From assembly GCA_021296215.1 (NCBI GenBank), contig JAGWBA010000001.1, forward strand, positions 1 to 64,000: a stretch of DNA of 64,000 nt, read 5' to 3'. Position numbers and translations under genes: made by a program. A model generated the notes under the pieces. The model saw only the letters and a program-made list of their open reading frames with translations. It did no database searches and had not been told where the DNA came from. The DNA is from Flavobacteriales bacterium (GTDB taxonomy: Bacteria > Bacteroidota > Bacteroidia > Flavobacteriales > ECT2AJA-044). Of this stretch, positions 7,765 through 16,661 are shown piece by piece. How positions within the stretch are numbered: the first letter of the stretch is position 1; each line of letters opens with the position of its first letter.

Positions 7765-9633
7765 ATGTTTGCAAATGAATATGACGTAATCGTAGTGGGA
7801 GCAGGACATGCAGGATCCGAGGCGGCAGCGGCTGCGGCCAATTTGGGCTCCTCTACCCTACTCATCACCATGAACCTTCAGACCATAGGTCAAATGAGCT
7901 GTAATCCGGCCATGGGGGGTATTGCCAAAGGGCAGATCGTAAGAGAGATCGATGCGCTCGGCGGCTACAGCGGAATCATTTCGGACGAGACGGCCATCCA
8001 GTTCCGAATGCTGAATCGTTCTAAGGGACCGGCAATGTGGAGCCCACGTGTACAGAGCGATCGTATGCGGTTTGCAGAAAAGTGGCGCCTTATGCTGGAA
8101 CAAACCCCGAATCTGGATTTCTTTCAAGACATGGTCACCGGAATCATTGTCGAAGGCGATCGAATAAAGGGTGTGCGCACCGGTATGGGGCTAGAGGTGT
8201 ATGCAAAAACCGTTGTGCTGACGAATGGAACGTTCTTGAACGGACTCATTCATATAGGCGAAAAGAATTTTGGTGGTGGTAGAGCCGGAGAAAGAGCCGC
8301 TACTGGTATTACCGAAGACTTAATAAAGTTGGGTTTTGACCACGGCCGCATGAAAACCGGAACCCCACCCCGAGTCGACGGTAGGTCGCTGGACTATTCT
8401 AAAATGACTGAACAAGAAGGCGATGAAGCCCCTCAGAAGTTCAGTTTTACTGATACAAAACCCCTGAGCAAACAGAGGTCGTGTTGGATTACATACACGA
8501 GTACAGAGGTCCACGATATCCTAAAAACAGGGTTCGATAGATCTCCCATGTTCAATGGACGCATCCAAAGCATTGGGCCTCGATATTGCCCTTCTATTGA
8601 AGACAAGATCGATCGATTTACAGATAAAGACCGGCACCAGATCTTCGTAGAACCAGAAGGTTGGGATACTGTGGAGATTTATGTAAACGGGTTCAGCACT
8701 TCGCTCCCTCAAGAGGTCCAATATGAGGCCTTGAAGAAGGTAGCGGGCTTTGAGCATGTCAAGATCTTTAGACCCGGATACGCCATCGAATACGACTACT
8801 TCCCTCCGACCCAGCTTACCCATAGTCTCGAGACCAAACTCGTTGAGGGTTTATTCTTTGCAGGCCAAATCAACGGAACTACCGGCTATGAAGAAGCCGG
8901 AAGTCAAGGGCTAATTGCGGGTACTAATGCACACAGAAAAGCACATGGTGACTCGGCCTTCGTTTTAAAGAGATCTGACGCCTACATCGGCGTTTTGATC
9001 GACGACCTTATTACCAAAGGGACAGAAGAACCCTACCGTATGTTTACCTCTAGAGCCGAATACCGCATCCTTATGCGCCAGGACAATGCCGACTTAAGGC
9101 TTACTCCCCTAGGGTATGAAATAGGTCTGGCATCAGAAGAGCGAATGGAAAGGGTTCGGGAAAAACAGAAGAACACCTCAGAAATGATCTCCTTTTTGAA
9201 GGACACAAGCGTTGAGCCCGAAAGCATCAACCTCATTCTAGAAAAGCTGAATACTGCACCAATAGATCAAAAAAGGAAGCTGGACACCATCCTCGCTCGT
9301 CCACAAGTAGGCATTCACGACTTAGTAGCTATTGACTCGGTCGCCGAGTACATTGCCAATAACAACTTACCCGAGGAAGATCTTGAGCAAGGTGAAATCC
9401 AATTGAAGTACCACGGATATATTCAAAGGGAAAAGGAAAACGCGGAGAAGCTTCAGCGATTAGAGGACATCTCGATTCCCGCTGGCTTTGATTTCAACAA
9501 ACTTCAAGCAATGAGTTTGGAGGCTCGTGAAAAATTAAGCGAAATTCGTCCCGCGAATATCGCACAGGCCAGTCGCATCAGCGGTGTGAATCCGGCCGAT
9601 GTCAACGTCCTTTTGGTCCACATGGGCCGCTAA
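7765..9633 (+). CDS. mnmG: tRNA uridine-34 carboxymethylaminomethyl-modifying enzyme MnmG (GidA)
   Basis: An FAD protein that works with MnmE to place the cmnm5 group on U34 of tRNAs reading two-fold split codons. The dinucleotide motif VVVGAGHAGSEAA starts near residue 8. CNPAMGGIAKG, the GTPPRVDGRS segment, FRPGYAIEYD, GQINGTTGYEEA and FTSRAEYR are all characteristic. The length, about 622 residues, is normal. The frame is open back to a TTG at 7759, but the ATG at 7765 (MFANEYDVIV) gives the usual N terminus. The gene is bracketed exactly by two parS-like sites; mnmG/gidA lies near the chromosome origin in many bacteria. Confidence 0.97.
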   Translation: MFANEYDVIVVGAGHAGSEAAAAAANLGSSTLLITMNLQTIGQMSCNPAMGGIAKGQIVREIDALGGYSGIISDETAIQFRMLNRSKGPAMWSPRVQSDRMRFAEKWRLMLEQTPNLDFFQDMVTGIIVEGDRIKGVRTGMGLEVYAKTVVLTNGTFLNGLIHIGEKNFGGGRAGERAATGITEDLIKLGFDHGRMKTGTPPRVDGRSLDYSKMTEQEGDEAPQKFSFTDTKPLSKQRSCWITYTSTEVHDILKTGFDRSPMFNGRIQSIGPRYCPSIEDKIDRFTDKDRHQIFVEPEGWDTVEIYVNGFSTSLPQEVQYEALKKVAGFEHVKIFRPGYAIEYDYFPPTQLTHSLETKLVEGLFFAGQINGTTGYEEAGSQGLIAGTNAHRKAHGDSAFVLKRSDAYIGVLIDDLITKGTEEPYRMFTSRAEYRILMRQDNADLRLTPLGYEIGLASEERMERVREKQKNTSEMISFLKDTSVEPESINLILEKLNTAPIDQKRKLDTILARPQVGIHDLVAIDSVAEYIANNNLPEEDLEQGEIQLKYHGYIQREKENAEKLQRLEDISIPAGFDFNKLQAMSLEAREKLSEIRPANIAQASRISGVNPADVNVLLVHMGR

Positions 9634-9649
9634 TGTTTCACGTGGAACA
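9634..9649. promoter_or_regulatory. parS-like centromere site, right of mnmG
   Basis: TGTTTCACGTGGAACA is the exact reverse complement of the site at 7740-7755 and a full parS match. Its first base follows the last base of the mnmG TAA stop, and it ends 5 bp before the next ATG, so it fills nearly the whole intergenic gap. Confidence 0.85.
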
Positions 9650-9654
9650 TCGTT

Positions 9655-10536
9655 ATGGAAAAACTCGAAAGGTGTCCGATCACCGATAGCCCTCTGAGCC
9701 CGGCTCTCACCTGTAAAGATCACACGGTAACAGGAGATGATTTTACGGTCATGGCCAATGCAGAAGGCACCGTACTTACGACCAACCCGCGACCCGAATC
9801 AGATGAGTTGGGAACGTACTACGAGTCTGATGAATACATCTCACATACGGACTCCAACAAAGGTGTTCTTGACGGGGTCTATCAAGTTGTTCGGAATTAC
9901 TCTTTGCGAAAGAAAAGGGCTCTTCTAGAACAACACCTTTCAAAGGGATCCATCCTCGATATTGGATGCGGCACCGGTGACTTTTTACTTGAAATGAAAT
10001 CCAACAGCTGGGCGGTATCCGGAATGGAGCCGAACGACGAGGCTCGTAAAAAAGCCGAGAGCAAGATAGGAACCAAGCTTCATACGAACCCTGCACTTAC
10101 GGACCTTCCTTCCGGTTCATTCGACGCTATTACAATGTGGCATGTGCTGGAGCATGTGCCAGACCCTACAGTGACCACAAACCGGATTTTCGAATTGCTC
10201 AAACCCGGAGGCGTCGCCGTCATCGCCGTTCCGAATTTCAAATCTAAGGACGCTCAGATCTACGGTTCCTTGTGGGCAGCTTATGATGTACCACGCCACC
10301 TCTTTCACTTTAGCCAAGCAGGAATGATCGGTCTATTTACCGGCCGTGGATTCAATCACGTCAAAAATCACCCCATGGTATTTGACAGCTATTACGTCAG
10401 CCTGCTTAGTGAAAAATACAAATCTGGCCGCCGGCGATGGATCCCCGCTTTCGTGAATGGATTACGTTCTAATTTATCGGCCCGAAATTCAGGAGAATGG
10501 AGTAGTATCATCTACATTTTCCAAAAGCCGAAATAA
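9655..10536 (+). CDS. Class I SAM-dependent methyltransferase
   Basis: A 293-residue protein with a short N-terminal Cys-containing region (CPITDSPLSPALTCKDH, possibly a degenerate metal knuckle) and a Rossmann methyltransferase domain. Motif I is ILDIGCGTGDFLLEM near residue 100, the acidic loop is MEPND, motif IV is MWHVLEHVPDP, and LLKPGGVAVIAVPN is the post-motif. This resembles the Methyltransf_11/23 family, often small-molecule, quinone or sugar-modifying enzymes. The substrate cannot be told. It starts 21 bp after mnmG, with the parS-like site between them, and is probably co-transcribed with it. Confidence 0.85.
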   Translation: MEKLERCPITDSPLSPALTCKDHTVTGDDFTVMANAEGTVLTTNPRPESDELGTYYESDEYISHTDSNKGVLDGVYQVVRNYSLRKKRALLEQHLSKGSILDIGCGTGDFLLEMKSNSWAVSGMEPNDEARKKAESKIGTKLHTNPALTDLPSGSFDAITMWHVLEHVPDPTVTTNRIFELLKPGGVAVIAVPNFKSKDAQIYGSLWAAYDVPRHLFHFSQAGMIGLFTGRGFNHVKNHPMVFDSYYVSLLSEKYKSGRRRWIPAFVNGLRSNLSARNSGEWSSIIYIFQKPK

Positions 10537-10542
10537 GCTCAT

Positions 10543-10550
10543 TATCTTTG
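10543..10550 (+). promoter_or_regulatory. Possible promoter -7 box upstream of porZ
   Basis: TATCTTTG matches TAnnTTTG, about 177 bp before the porZ ATG. No good TTG lies at the expected distance. The rest of 10537-10726 shows no small gene or clear structure. Confidence 0.35.
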
Positions 10551-10726
10551 ATTTAAGGCTGTTTTCTGTTTTTTTAGTAATCGATGTCGCCAACAGTCGG
10601 AAATGCCAATGTGCGCCCTTAAATTAAGTGGGGCGTATCTCTCTGTTTTTCAACTATTTAAGTGCGAGGGAGGTCAAATCAAACTAAATCTTGCAAAACG
10701 CCGTTCATTTAATCGAAATTTGGCTC

Positions 10727-13036
10727 ATGCGGAAAACACTATTTGTCGCTTTACTGTCCACAACTCTTCTTGCCTCGGCTCAACCCGAAATTGCACTTGG
10801 GAGTTGGGGAAATGAACTTCCTTACAACCGAGTGGTCGATTTGGTAGTTCGACCCGAAGAGGTTGTTGTAGCAACTGAAAATGGTTTGTTCTATTTCGGT
10901 CGCGCGTTCAAAACCATCGAACGAGTGAGCAAGATCGATGGCCTTAGTGGGGTGGTCGTTACCGCAATGGCAGAGCACCGGCCGACAGGCACATTGATCA
11001 TCGCTTACGACAACCAAATCTTGGATCTTCTGCGGAGTGATGTTCAAACCACCGTTTTTGATATAGCGCGCTTCAATATTATCGGCGGAAAAAAAATCAA
11101 TCACATCTTCATACTCGATGATCGGATCTTCTATAGCTGTGACTTCGGAGTCGTAGAAATGAATATTCAGACGCAGGAATTCGATGGGCCTTATTTCATC
11201 GGCCCCAACGGTTCGCAGCTCAAGGTTTACGAAATGACCTCCGACGGACAAAGGCTGTTTGCGGCAACGGAGATCGGCCTTTTTTCTGCAGATGTGAACG
11301 ACCCCAACTTGCGCGACTTTAACGCCTGGACACAAGACTCCTTTTTAGGAGGTCCAATAAACTCATTGGCCCTGTACAAAGGAGTGCTCTACGTAAACAA
11401 AAAGGATCTCGACACAAAAACCGATACGGTCTATACGAATTCCACGGGCCCCTGGACCACTGTACACGAGTTCCGGTACTGGCGCAGGAACGCTCTTCGA
11501 GCCGATAGTGATTACATCATGACCTGTACGGAGTTCAGCTTTTCAGCATACGACGAAAACCTCAACCTGGCGGCGAATATGACACAGGCCTCGCTCGATT
11601 ATCCTTTTGAAGTGACTACTGCCGTACAAGGGAACCCGGCGGAATCGGAATTCTTTCTCGGCTCACTCGAATCCGGATTGGTCAGGCATTGGAACGGGTT
11701 CCTAGCCCCGAATTACATGCCTCAGGGTCCACAAGTGCGTGGCGCTTTCGACGTGATCGCCCAAGGCAACTCCGTTTGGATGGCGCCCGGCGGGGTCGGT
11801 GGGTCTTTTGAGAACCTATACAACCGAAACCCCGTACAACTAAAACAAGACGGTCAGTGGATCCCGAGCGACGCGACCGTTCAAGACTCGGCCTTCGATA
11901 TGATCGAACTCCGCTTCGACCCCATCGACCCTAATGTGGTTTGGGGAGCTTCATATGGAAAAGGCCTGGTGCGCTGGAATGGCGATGGCACATTTCATAG
12001 CCGTTACGACTATTCCAATACCATCTTGCAGGAAAGAGCAGGCCCTCCCGGATTCACCAATATAGGAGGAATCGATTTCGATAGCCAAGGCAGGCTCTGG
12101 ATGACGAACGGTAACACGAGCGACCCGCTGGTCGTGCGAACCCGCAATAACGAATGGTTCGCTTATACGCTTGCCGGGCTGGCTCCTTCTACACTTCCCA
12201 TAAAGAGCGTCATGGTCGACGACTTCGATCAGGTTTGGGTGCAGCTTCGAAATGATGGAATAGTGGTATTCAACCACGCAAATACCCTCGCCAACAAGAA
12301 CGACGATCAAGTAAAACAGCTCTCAACAGCCACTGGCCAGGGCGCCCTCTCGTCTAAATCGGTTCTCAGCATGGCCTCGGATAAAAATGGAGCAGTTTGG
12401 GTTGGAACCAACCAAGGTGTCGTGACCTTCTTTTCTCCAAGCCGCCTATTCTCGGGGCAAAACTTCGATGCGCAACACGTTCTCATCGAGCAAAATGACG
12501 TGCTCTCAAAACTGCTCGAAAACGAGGCTGTGACCTGCATCGCCATTGACGGTGCAAACAGAAAATGGTTTGGAACAGCTCGAAGCGGCGTTTATCTAAT
12601 GTCGCCTGACGGTACCGAAGATATCCTCCATTTCACGGTCGATAACTCCCCGCTCTTCTCCAATACCATTCAAGCCATCGATGTGAACGCCGATCACGGC
12701 GAAGTGTACATCGCAACGGAAAAAGGACTCATTACCTACCGTTCCGGTTCTACGGAAGGAAGCGACACGTTCGGAGACGTGTTGGCCTACCCCAACCCGG
12801 TTCGACCCGGGTTTACCGGCGACATCGCCATAAAAGGTTTGGCAGAGAACGCCAACATAAAGGTCACCGACATCTCTGGAAACCTCGTATTCGAAACCAC
12901 CGCTCTTGGCGGCCAGGCTCTATGGAATGGAAAGTCGTTCAGCGGCCAAGAGGTCGCCACGGGCGTCTACTTAGTATTCATGACCAATGACGACGGCTCC
13001 GAAACCGCAGTGATCAAGATCATGATCATTCGGTAG
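10727..13036 (+). CDS. porZ: Type IX secretion system protein PorZ
   Basis: PorZ is a surface component of the T9SS attachment complex that delivers anionic LPS to PorU for linkage to cargo. From the ATG at 10727 the protein is about 769 residues with a signal peptide (MRKTLFVALL to SAQ). It has repeated two-component-regulator propeller blades (for example VVVATENGLFYF, RLFAATEIGLFS, AVWVGTNQGVVTF, RKWFGTARSGVYL, VYIATEKGLITY) and a C-terminal domain starting at VLAYPNPVRP and ending in a hydrophobic strand. An upstream TTG at 10691 would add 12 residues ahead of the signal peptide and is unlikely. recO follows after 2 bp; from memory, porZ-recO is a recurring pair in Bacteroidota. Confidence 0.88.
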   Translation: MRKTLFVALLSTTLLASAQPEIALGSWGNELPYNRVVDLVVRPEEVVVATENGLFYFGRAFKTIERVSKIDGLSGVVVTAMAEHRPTGTLIIAYDNQILDLLRSDVQTTVFDIARFNIIGGKKINHIFILDDRIFYSCDFGVVEMNIQTQEFDGPYFIGPNGSQLKVYEMTSDGQRLFAATEIGLFSADVNDPNLRDFNAWTQDSFLGGPINSLALYKGVLYVNKKDLDTKTDTVYTNSTGPWTTVHEFRYWRRNALRADSDYIMTCTEFSFSAYDENLNLAANMTQASLDYPFEVTTAVQGNPAESEFFLGSLESGLVRHWNGFLAPNYMPQGPQVRGAFDVIAQGNSVWMAPGGVGGSFENLYNRNPVQLKQDGQWIPSDATVQDSAFDMIELRFDPIDPNVVWGASYGKGLVRWNGDGTFHSRYDYSNTILQERAGPPGFTNIGGIDFDSQGRLWMTNGNTSDPLVVRTRNNEWFAYTLAGLAPSTLPIKSVMVDDFDQVWVQLRNDGIVVFNHANTLANKNDDQVKQLSTATGQGALSSKSVLSMASDKNGAVWVGTNQGVVTFFSPSRLFSGQNFDAQHVLIEQNDVLSKLLENEAVTCIAIDGANRKWFGTARSGVYLMSPDGTEDILHFTVDNSPLFSNTIQAIDVNADHGEVYIATEKGLITYRSGSTEGSDTFGDVLAYPNPVRPGFTGDIAIKGLAENANIKVTDISGNLVFETTALGGQALWNGKSFSGQEVATGVYLVFMTNDDGSETAVIKIMIIR

Positions 13037-13038
13037 TC

Positions 13039-13758
13039 ATGCTCATCAAAACGCTTGCATTCGTTCTTCACCATTTCCCCTACGGCGAACGCAGCATTAT
13101 TGTCCGCATGTACACCCGCGAGGTCGGACTTCAGTCGTACCTCATCCCTTCGGCCCGAGGCAAAAACAGCCCTCTTACACCGGCGCTAATGAACCCGCTC
13201 CAAGGACTCGAGTTGATTGCCTACAATCACAACGACGATCGCCTAGAACGGATAAAAGAGACCGCTCGGATCAACAAGGTCGATGTAATCCACCAGCACC
13301 CCATTAAAACCACCATCGCCCAGTTCATGGCCGAGGTCATACTGCGATCTACGCAGGATCAAGAGCCCAATTCGGAGCTATTCGACTTCATTTCCCATGC
13401 CGCCGAACAACTCGAAAACCCGGTAAACGACCTCGCCAACCTGCCTCTTTTCTTCACCCTAAAGCTAACGGAATACTTGGGTTTCTATCCTCACGCCCTC
13501 TCGGGCGGATGCGTACTCGACCTCCGCGAAGGAGCTTTTTCGGTCGGCATTCCACACCATCCCGATTTTGCGAAAGAGCAAGACTCAAAAGCCATCCTCG
13601 AGGTGCTGGGAAAACCTTGGACCCAATGTCAACGAACACCGCTTGCTTCGGAAACGCGACTCGCCGGATTAAAGACACTCGAAAAATACTACCGCATTCA
13701 CCTGAACGAACGACTCGGTTTCAAGAGCCTCGACGTACTGCATATGGTTCTTTCCTAG
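13039..13758 (+). CDS. recO: DNA repair protein RecO
   Basis: RecO loads RecA with RecR/RecF on SSB-coated single-stranded DNA in gap repair. The 239 residues begin with the typical OB fold (TLAFVLHHFPYGERSIIVRMYTREVG), then the helical domain with LPLFFTLKLTEYLGFYP. The four-Cys zinc knuckle seen in some RecO proteins is absent, as in many from this phylum. It starts 2 bp after porZ. Confidence 0.93.
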   Translation: MLIKTLAFVLHHFPYGERSIIVRMYTREVGLQSYLIPSARGKNSPLTPALMNPLQGLELIAYNHNDDRLERIKETARINKVDVIHQHPIKTTIAQFMAEVILRSTQDQEPNSELFDFISHAAEQLENPVNDLANLPLFFTLKLTEYLGFYPHALSGGCVLDLREGAFSVGIPHHPDFAKEQDSKAILEVLGKPWTQCQRTPLASETRLAGLKTLEKYYRIHLNERLGFKSLDVLHMVLS

Positions 13759-13789
13759 CGGTTTATGGTTTTTGTTGAAATTGGTTTCG

Positions 13790-13797
13790 TATATTTG
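13790..13797 (+). promoter_or_regulatory. Possible promoter -7 box for the 51-residue gene
   Basis: TATATTTG is an exact TAnnTTTG match, 67 bp before the small gene. The nearest TTG is only 15 bp upstream, below the usual 17-23. The predicted leader could fold a hairpin with arms GACTGG (13799) and CCAGTC (13830). Confidence 0.45.
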
Positions 13798-13864
13798 TGA
13801 CTGGAGTAGTGGCGTGCTTCACCTTACCCCCAGTCCTTTAAAATAACAACCTAAAAACAACGCC

Positions 13865-14020
13865 ATGCTAATCCAAACATTCGAGGGAGTCGTACTGCTC
13901 GATAAACCGCACAAAGAAGTGCGGATAGCAGTTAAGGCTACCGATCGGGACACTGCCAAAAAAGTCGTGGAAAGTCAATACCGCGAGAACCTTCTTGGTT
14001 GGAAAAAGGAGCTGTCCTGA
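13865..14020 (+). CDS. Small hypothetical protein (51 residues)
   Basis: Unrecognised. The frame runs from ATG 13865 to TGA 14020. The product is hydrophilic and mixed-charge: MLIQTFEGVVLL, then KEVRIAVKATDRDTAKKVV, then an aromatic/basic end (LLGWKKELS). The pattern strand-turn-strand-helix-helix could be a small compact fold; there is no signal peptide or membrane segment. It lies alone between recO and the convergent DUF4837 gene, with an apparent promoter of its own. Base and codon use look like the neighbours, which supports it as real. Confidence 0.6.
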   Translation: MLIQTFEGVVLLDKPHKEVRIAVKATDRDTAKKVVESQYRENLLGWKKELS

Positions 14021-14042
14021 ACTAAATAGTCTTTATTGAATC

Positions 14043-15035
14043 TTATTCTTCGTTCGCAACGAATCGAAGAGATTCTACGATGGCTTCTAACTCCATCATG
14101 TAGTTGCGTTTATCTTCGCCCGGCGCGTAGATGAATCCATCGATGGATACCGTGCGGTCATTCGCCTCATCCCAAATGGTCTTGTTGATGAAGCTGCCGC
14201 CCATGAAATCGTTCTCCATTTTCCAGAGGCCGCGGGTCTCCATGGCGAAACGGCCTTGTGCTTCCGTGGCTTCAACAACGGGGGCGTAAAGCTTTTCCAC
14301 GCTCATGTATGCATCTGCACCTTCCCCTTCGACCCGCAGGGTCGCAGAATCTCGCGCAGCCACAATAGCCTCTTCCATGCCGATATCCGGCAACGTTTCC
14401 CAAATGTAGATCAATATTCCCTGTGTTACTTTACGCTTATCGCGGAAGAACCAAATGAATTCGTCTTCAACTAAATTCAGGCGAAAATCATTGGGCACCG
14501 TCACTTCCAAGCCCATCGCCCGCAATTCGTTGTAGGCCTCATTGGTCTCGATCAATCGATGCGCCTTGTAGAGCCGATCGATCTCGGCATTCGTAAATCG
14601 TTCGGCAGCCTCTGCCCCTCTTTCTTTCAGCAGTTCGGCAAATTCCAGGGCACTCGAAGCCTCCAAGGCCATAACGAGCTGTCCGGTTGCATATCGATTG
14701 AATTCGAATCCAACACCAGCCGAATCTTCTTGCTCCACCAAGACCAAGTTGCGGTGCGTCTTGAATAAGCGATTATACGCTGAGGGAGGAATATGAACCA
14801 AGGTAAAACGAGACTCCACTTGAGGTAAGCCGGGATACTTCGAACCAAAGTAATGACGAAAAGCGGCCCCGGCCGTATCCTGCCACCAACTCTCAGGCAT
14901 CACAACGGCCAATTCCCCAAGTCTGCCGGTCGATTTGGGCTTCACCCCGTCAGCTGGTCGCTTTCCTCCTTTTTCACTCTTACAGGAGCTTAAAATCATT
15001 AATCCGGTCAACAGCAGCCGTGATAACTTTTTCAT
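14043..15035 (-). CDS. DUF4837 family lipoprotein
   Basis: A 330-residue lipoprotein: the signal MKKLSRLLLTGLMILSSC has a lipobox Cys at residue 18. The body resembles the DUF4837 family of Bacteroidota (ELAVVMPESWW near residue 45, a central VPNDFRLNL segment, WFFRDKRKVTQGILIY). Function unknown. The ATG overlaps the stop of the upstream lytic transglycosylase by four bases (ATGA), so the pair is co-translated and may act together in the envelope. It converges with the 51-residue gene across 22 bp. Confidence 0.8.
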   Translation of the reverse strand: MKKLSRLLLTGLMILSSCKSEKGGKRPADGVKPKSTGRLGELAVVMPESWWQDTAGAAFRHYFGSKYPGLPQVESRFTLVHIPPSAYNRLFKTHRNLVLVEQEDSAGVGFEFNRYATGQLVMALEASSALEFAELLKERGAEAAERFTNAEIDRLYKAHRLIETNEAYNELRAMGLEVTVPNDFRLNLVEDEFIWFFRDKRKVTQGILIYIWETLPDIGMEEAIVAARDSATLRVEGEGADAYMSVEKLYAPVVEATEAQGRFAMETRGLWKMENDFMGGSFINKTIWDEANDRTVSIDGFIYAPGEDKRNYMMELEAIVESLRFVANEE

Positions 15036-16606
15036 GAAGCAGAATTGAGCTTAAGTTTTATTCCCGGCTTCAAACTTCGTGCCGATGAGATGTTATTCCA
15101 CTTCTTTATCTGATCCGGACTTACTCCGTCGTAGCGCTTGGCAATATCCCAGAGCGTGTCGCCGCTTTGAACGGTGTAGTAAATAGCTTTAGCACTAGCA
15201 TTAACGTCCGTCTGGGTGTCTGGTTCAGCCTTATTTTGTGTTGCAGAAGTGACCTCGGCAGCAGCATCAACACCACCACCGGCCTCTGTGGTTGTAGCCG
15301 GAGCTGTGGCTGTGGTTTCTTCCATACCGGTGATCTCCGGGCTAGGCATCCCGCTGATGTAGTCGATCGACTCAACGTTTCGGGCGTAAACGGTCAAATA
15401 CTGACCCATTCGAATATTGGTTCCACGAAGGTTGTTCCACCGCTGAATATCCCGCACGGAACACCCGTATTTGATGGCGATACGTCCGAGGTAATCACCC
15501 GACTTGACCCTGTAACGACCGCGGTCGTTCATTTCTACGTACTCAGGCAGGCTCGGGCCCGGCATGGCCACTTCCGCATAACGGTACAAGCTATCTTCAT
15601 GGGAAACGAAAAGGCCCACCTTCTCTCTTGGCAAGGTCAAGGCATGCAGCTTTCCATCAACGATCGGAATAATATCCAGCTCATACTGAGGGTTCAGTAG
15701 CTCCAGGTCGCTTTTGGGCATCTGAAGCAATACGCTCAGCTGATCAAAGGTCATGAGTCGCTTCAATACGACTGTATCGACGTCGTAGTGTCGAACCGTT
15801 GCGACCAGGGGATAAATCCCATGCTCTTCTGCATAGTTCATGATGTAGTTCGCCGCAATAAAAGCCGGCACATAACCGCGCGTTTCGCGAGGAAGCCGGG
15901 GGCGAATTTCCCGGTACGTTCTTTTTCCACCCGAGCGCCGAATCGCTTTACTCACGTTTCCGGGACCCGAATTGTAGGCCGCAAGAACCAAGTTCCAGTC
16001 GCCAAAGCTCTCGTACAGCTTGGTCATGAATTGCGCCGCGGCCTCCGTACTCGCAACAGGGTCGCTTCGCTCATCGACGTAGCTGCTTACTTCGAGGCCG
16101 TATATCTTACCGGTCGAGTACATAAACTGCCAAAGCCCCGTGGCTCCAACGCGCGATTTAGCGCGAGGGTTCAAAGCACTTTCTACGATGGCCAAGTATT
16201 TTAACTCCAAGGGCATGTCGTACTTGTCGAGCACTTCCTCGAAAAGGGGAAAATACAGCTCGGCCAACCCCATCATGCGAGCCACTTGTTGGCGTCGATT
16301 ATTGGCGTAAACATCAATGAACCGAGCAACGTGCTCGTTGTATTCCAGGGCCAGCGGAGTCCGCTTGTCGAGCACCGCCGGGCGAGCCGCGATCACACTG
16401 TCCGGCACTTCCGGACCTTCGGCCAAAACGCTCGAATCCTCAATGGTACTATCGGGCCCGGCCGCGAAATAATCCGCGTACAACAAACTGTCGAGCTGTA
16501 CCATAAAGGGATCGTCCCGCAACGTGTTCAACGTGTCGGTTTCAGCCTCAACTGCCCATAAATATCCACTGAGGAGCAACGCCCCCATCAAGAGTTTTTC
16601 TTTCAT
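15032..16606 (-). CDS. Membrane-bound lytic murein transglycosylase D-like protein with LysM repeats
   Basis: Cleaves peptidoglycan glycan strands to 1,6-anhydro products. From the ATG at 16606 (MKEKLLMGALLLSGYLWA, a signal peptide) it has about 524 residues. An SLT domain shows ALNPRAKSRVGATGLWQFM, with the catalytic Glu in the preceding AIVESALNP, then SDPVASTEAAAQFM and AAYNSGPGNV. Two LysM modules follow (YRVKSGDYLGRIAIKYG and YTVQSGDTLWDIAKRYDG), separated by an Ala/Thr-rich linker. An upstream in-frame start at 16654 would bury the signal peptide. It lies 55 bp downstream of gatA. Confidence 0.9.
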   Translation of the reverse strand: MKEKLLMGALLLSGYLWAVEAETDTLNTLRDDPFMVQLDSLLYADYFAAGPDSTIEDSSVLAEGPEVPDSVIAARPAVLDKRTPLALEYNEHVARFIDVYANNRRQQVARMMGLAELYFPLFEEVLDKYDMPLELKYLAIVESALNPRAKSRVGATGLWQFMYSTGKIYGLEVSSYVDERSDPVASTEAAAQFMTKLYESFGDWNLVLAAYNSGPGNVSKAIRRSGGKRTYREIRPRLPRETRGYVPAFIAANYIMNYAEEHGIYPLVATVRHYDVDTVVLKRLMTFDQLSVLLQMPKSDLELLNPQYELDIIPIVDGKLHALTLPREKVGLFVSHEDSLYRYAEVAMPGPSLPEYVEMNDRGRYRVKSGDYLGRIAIKYGCSVRDIQRWNNLRGTNIRMGQYLTVYARNVESIDYISGMPSPEITGMEETTATAPATTTEAGGGVDAAAEVTSATQNKAEPDTQTDVNASAKAIYYTVQSGDTLWDIAKRYDGVSPDQIKKWNNISSARSLKPGIKLKLNSAS

Positions 16607-16661
16607 ACCACTAATAAAACGTTCCTTTTGGGAACTCAGTACCCGACTGGGCACTACTTAT

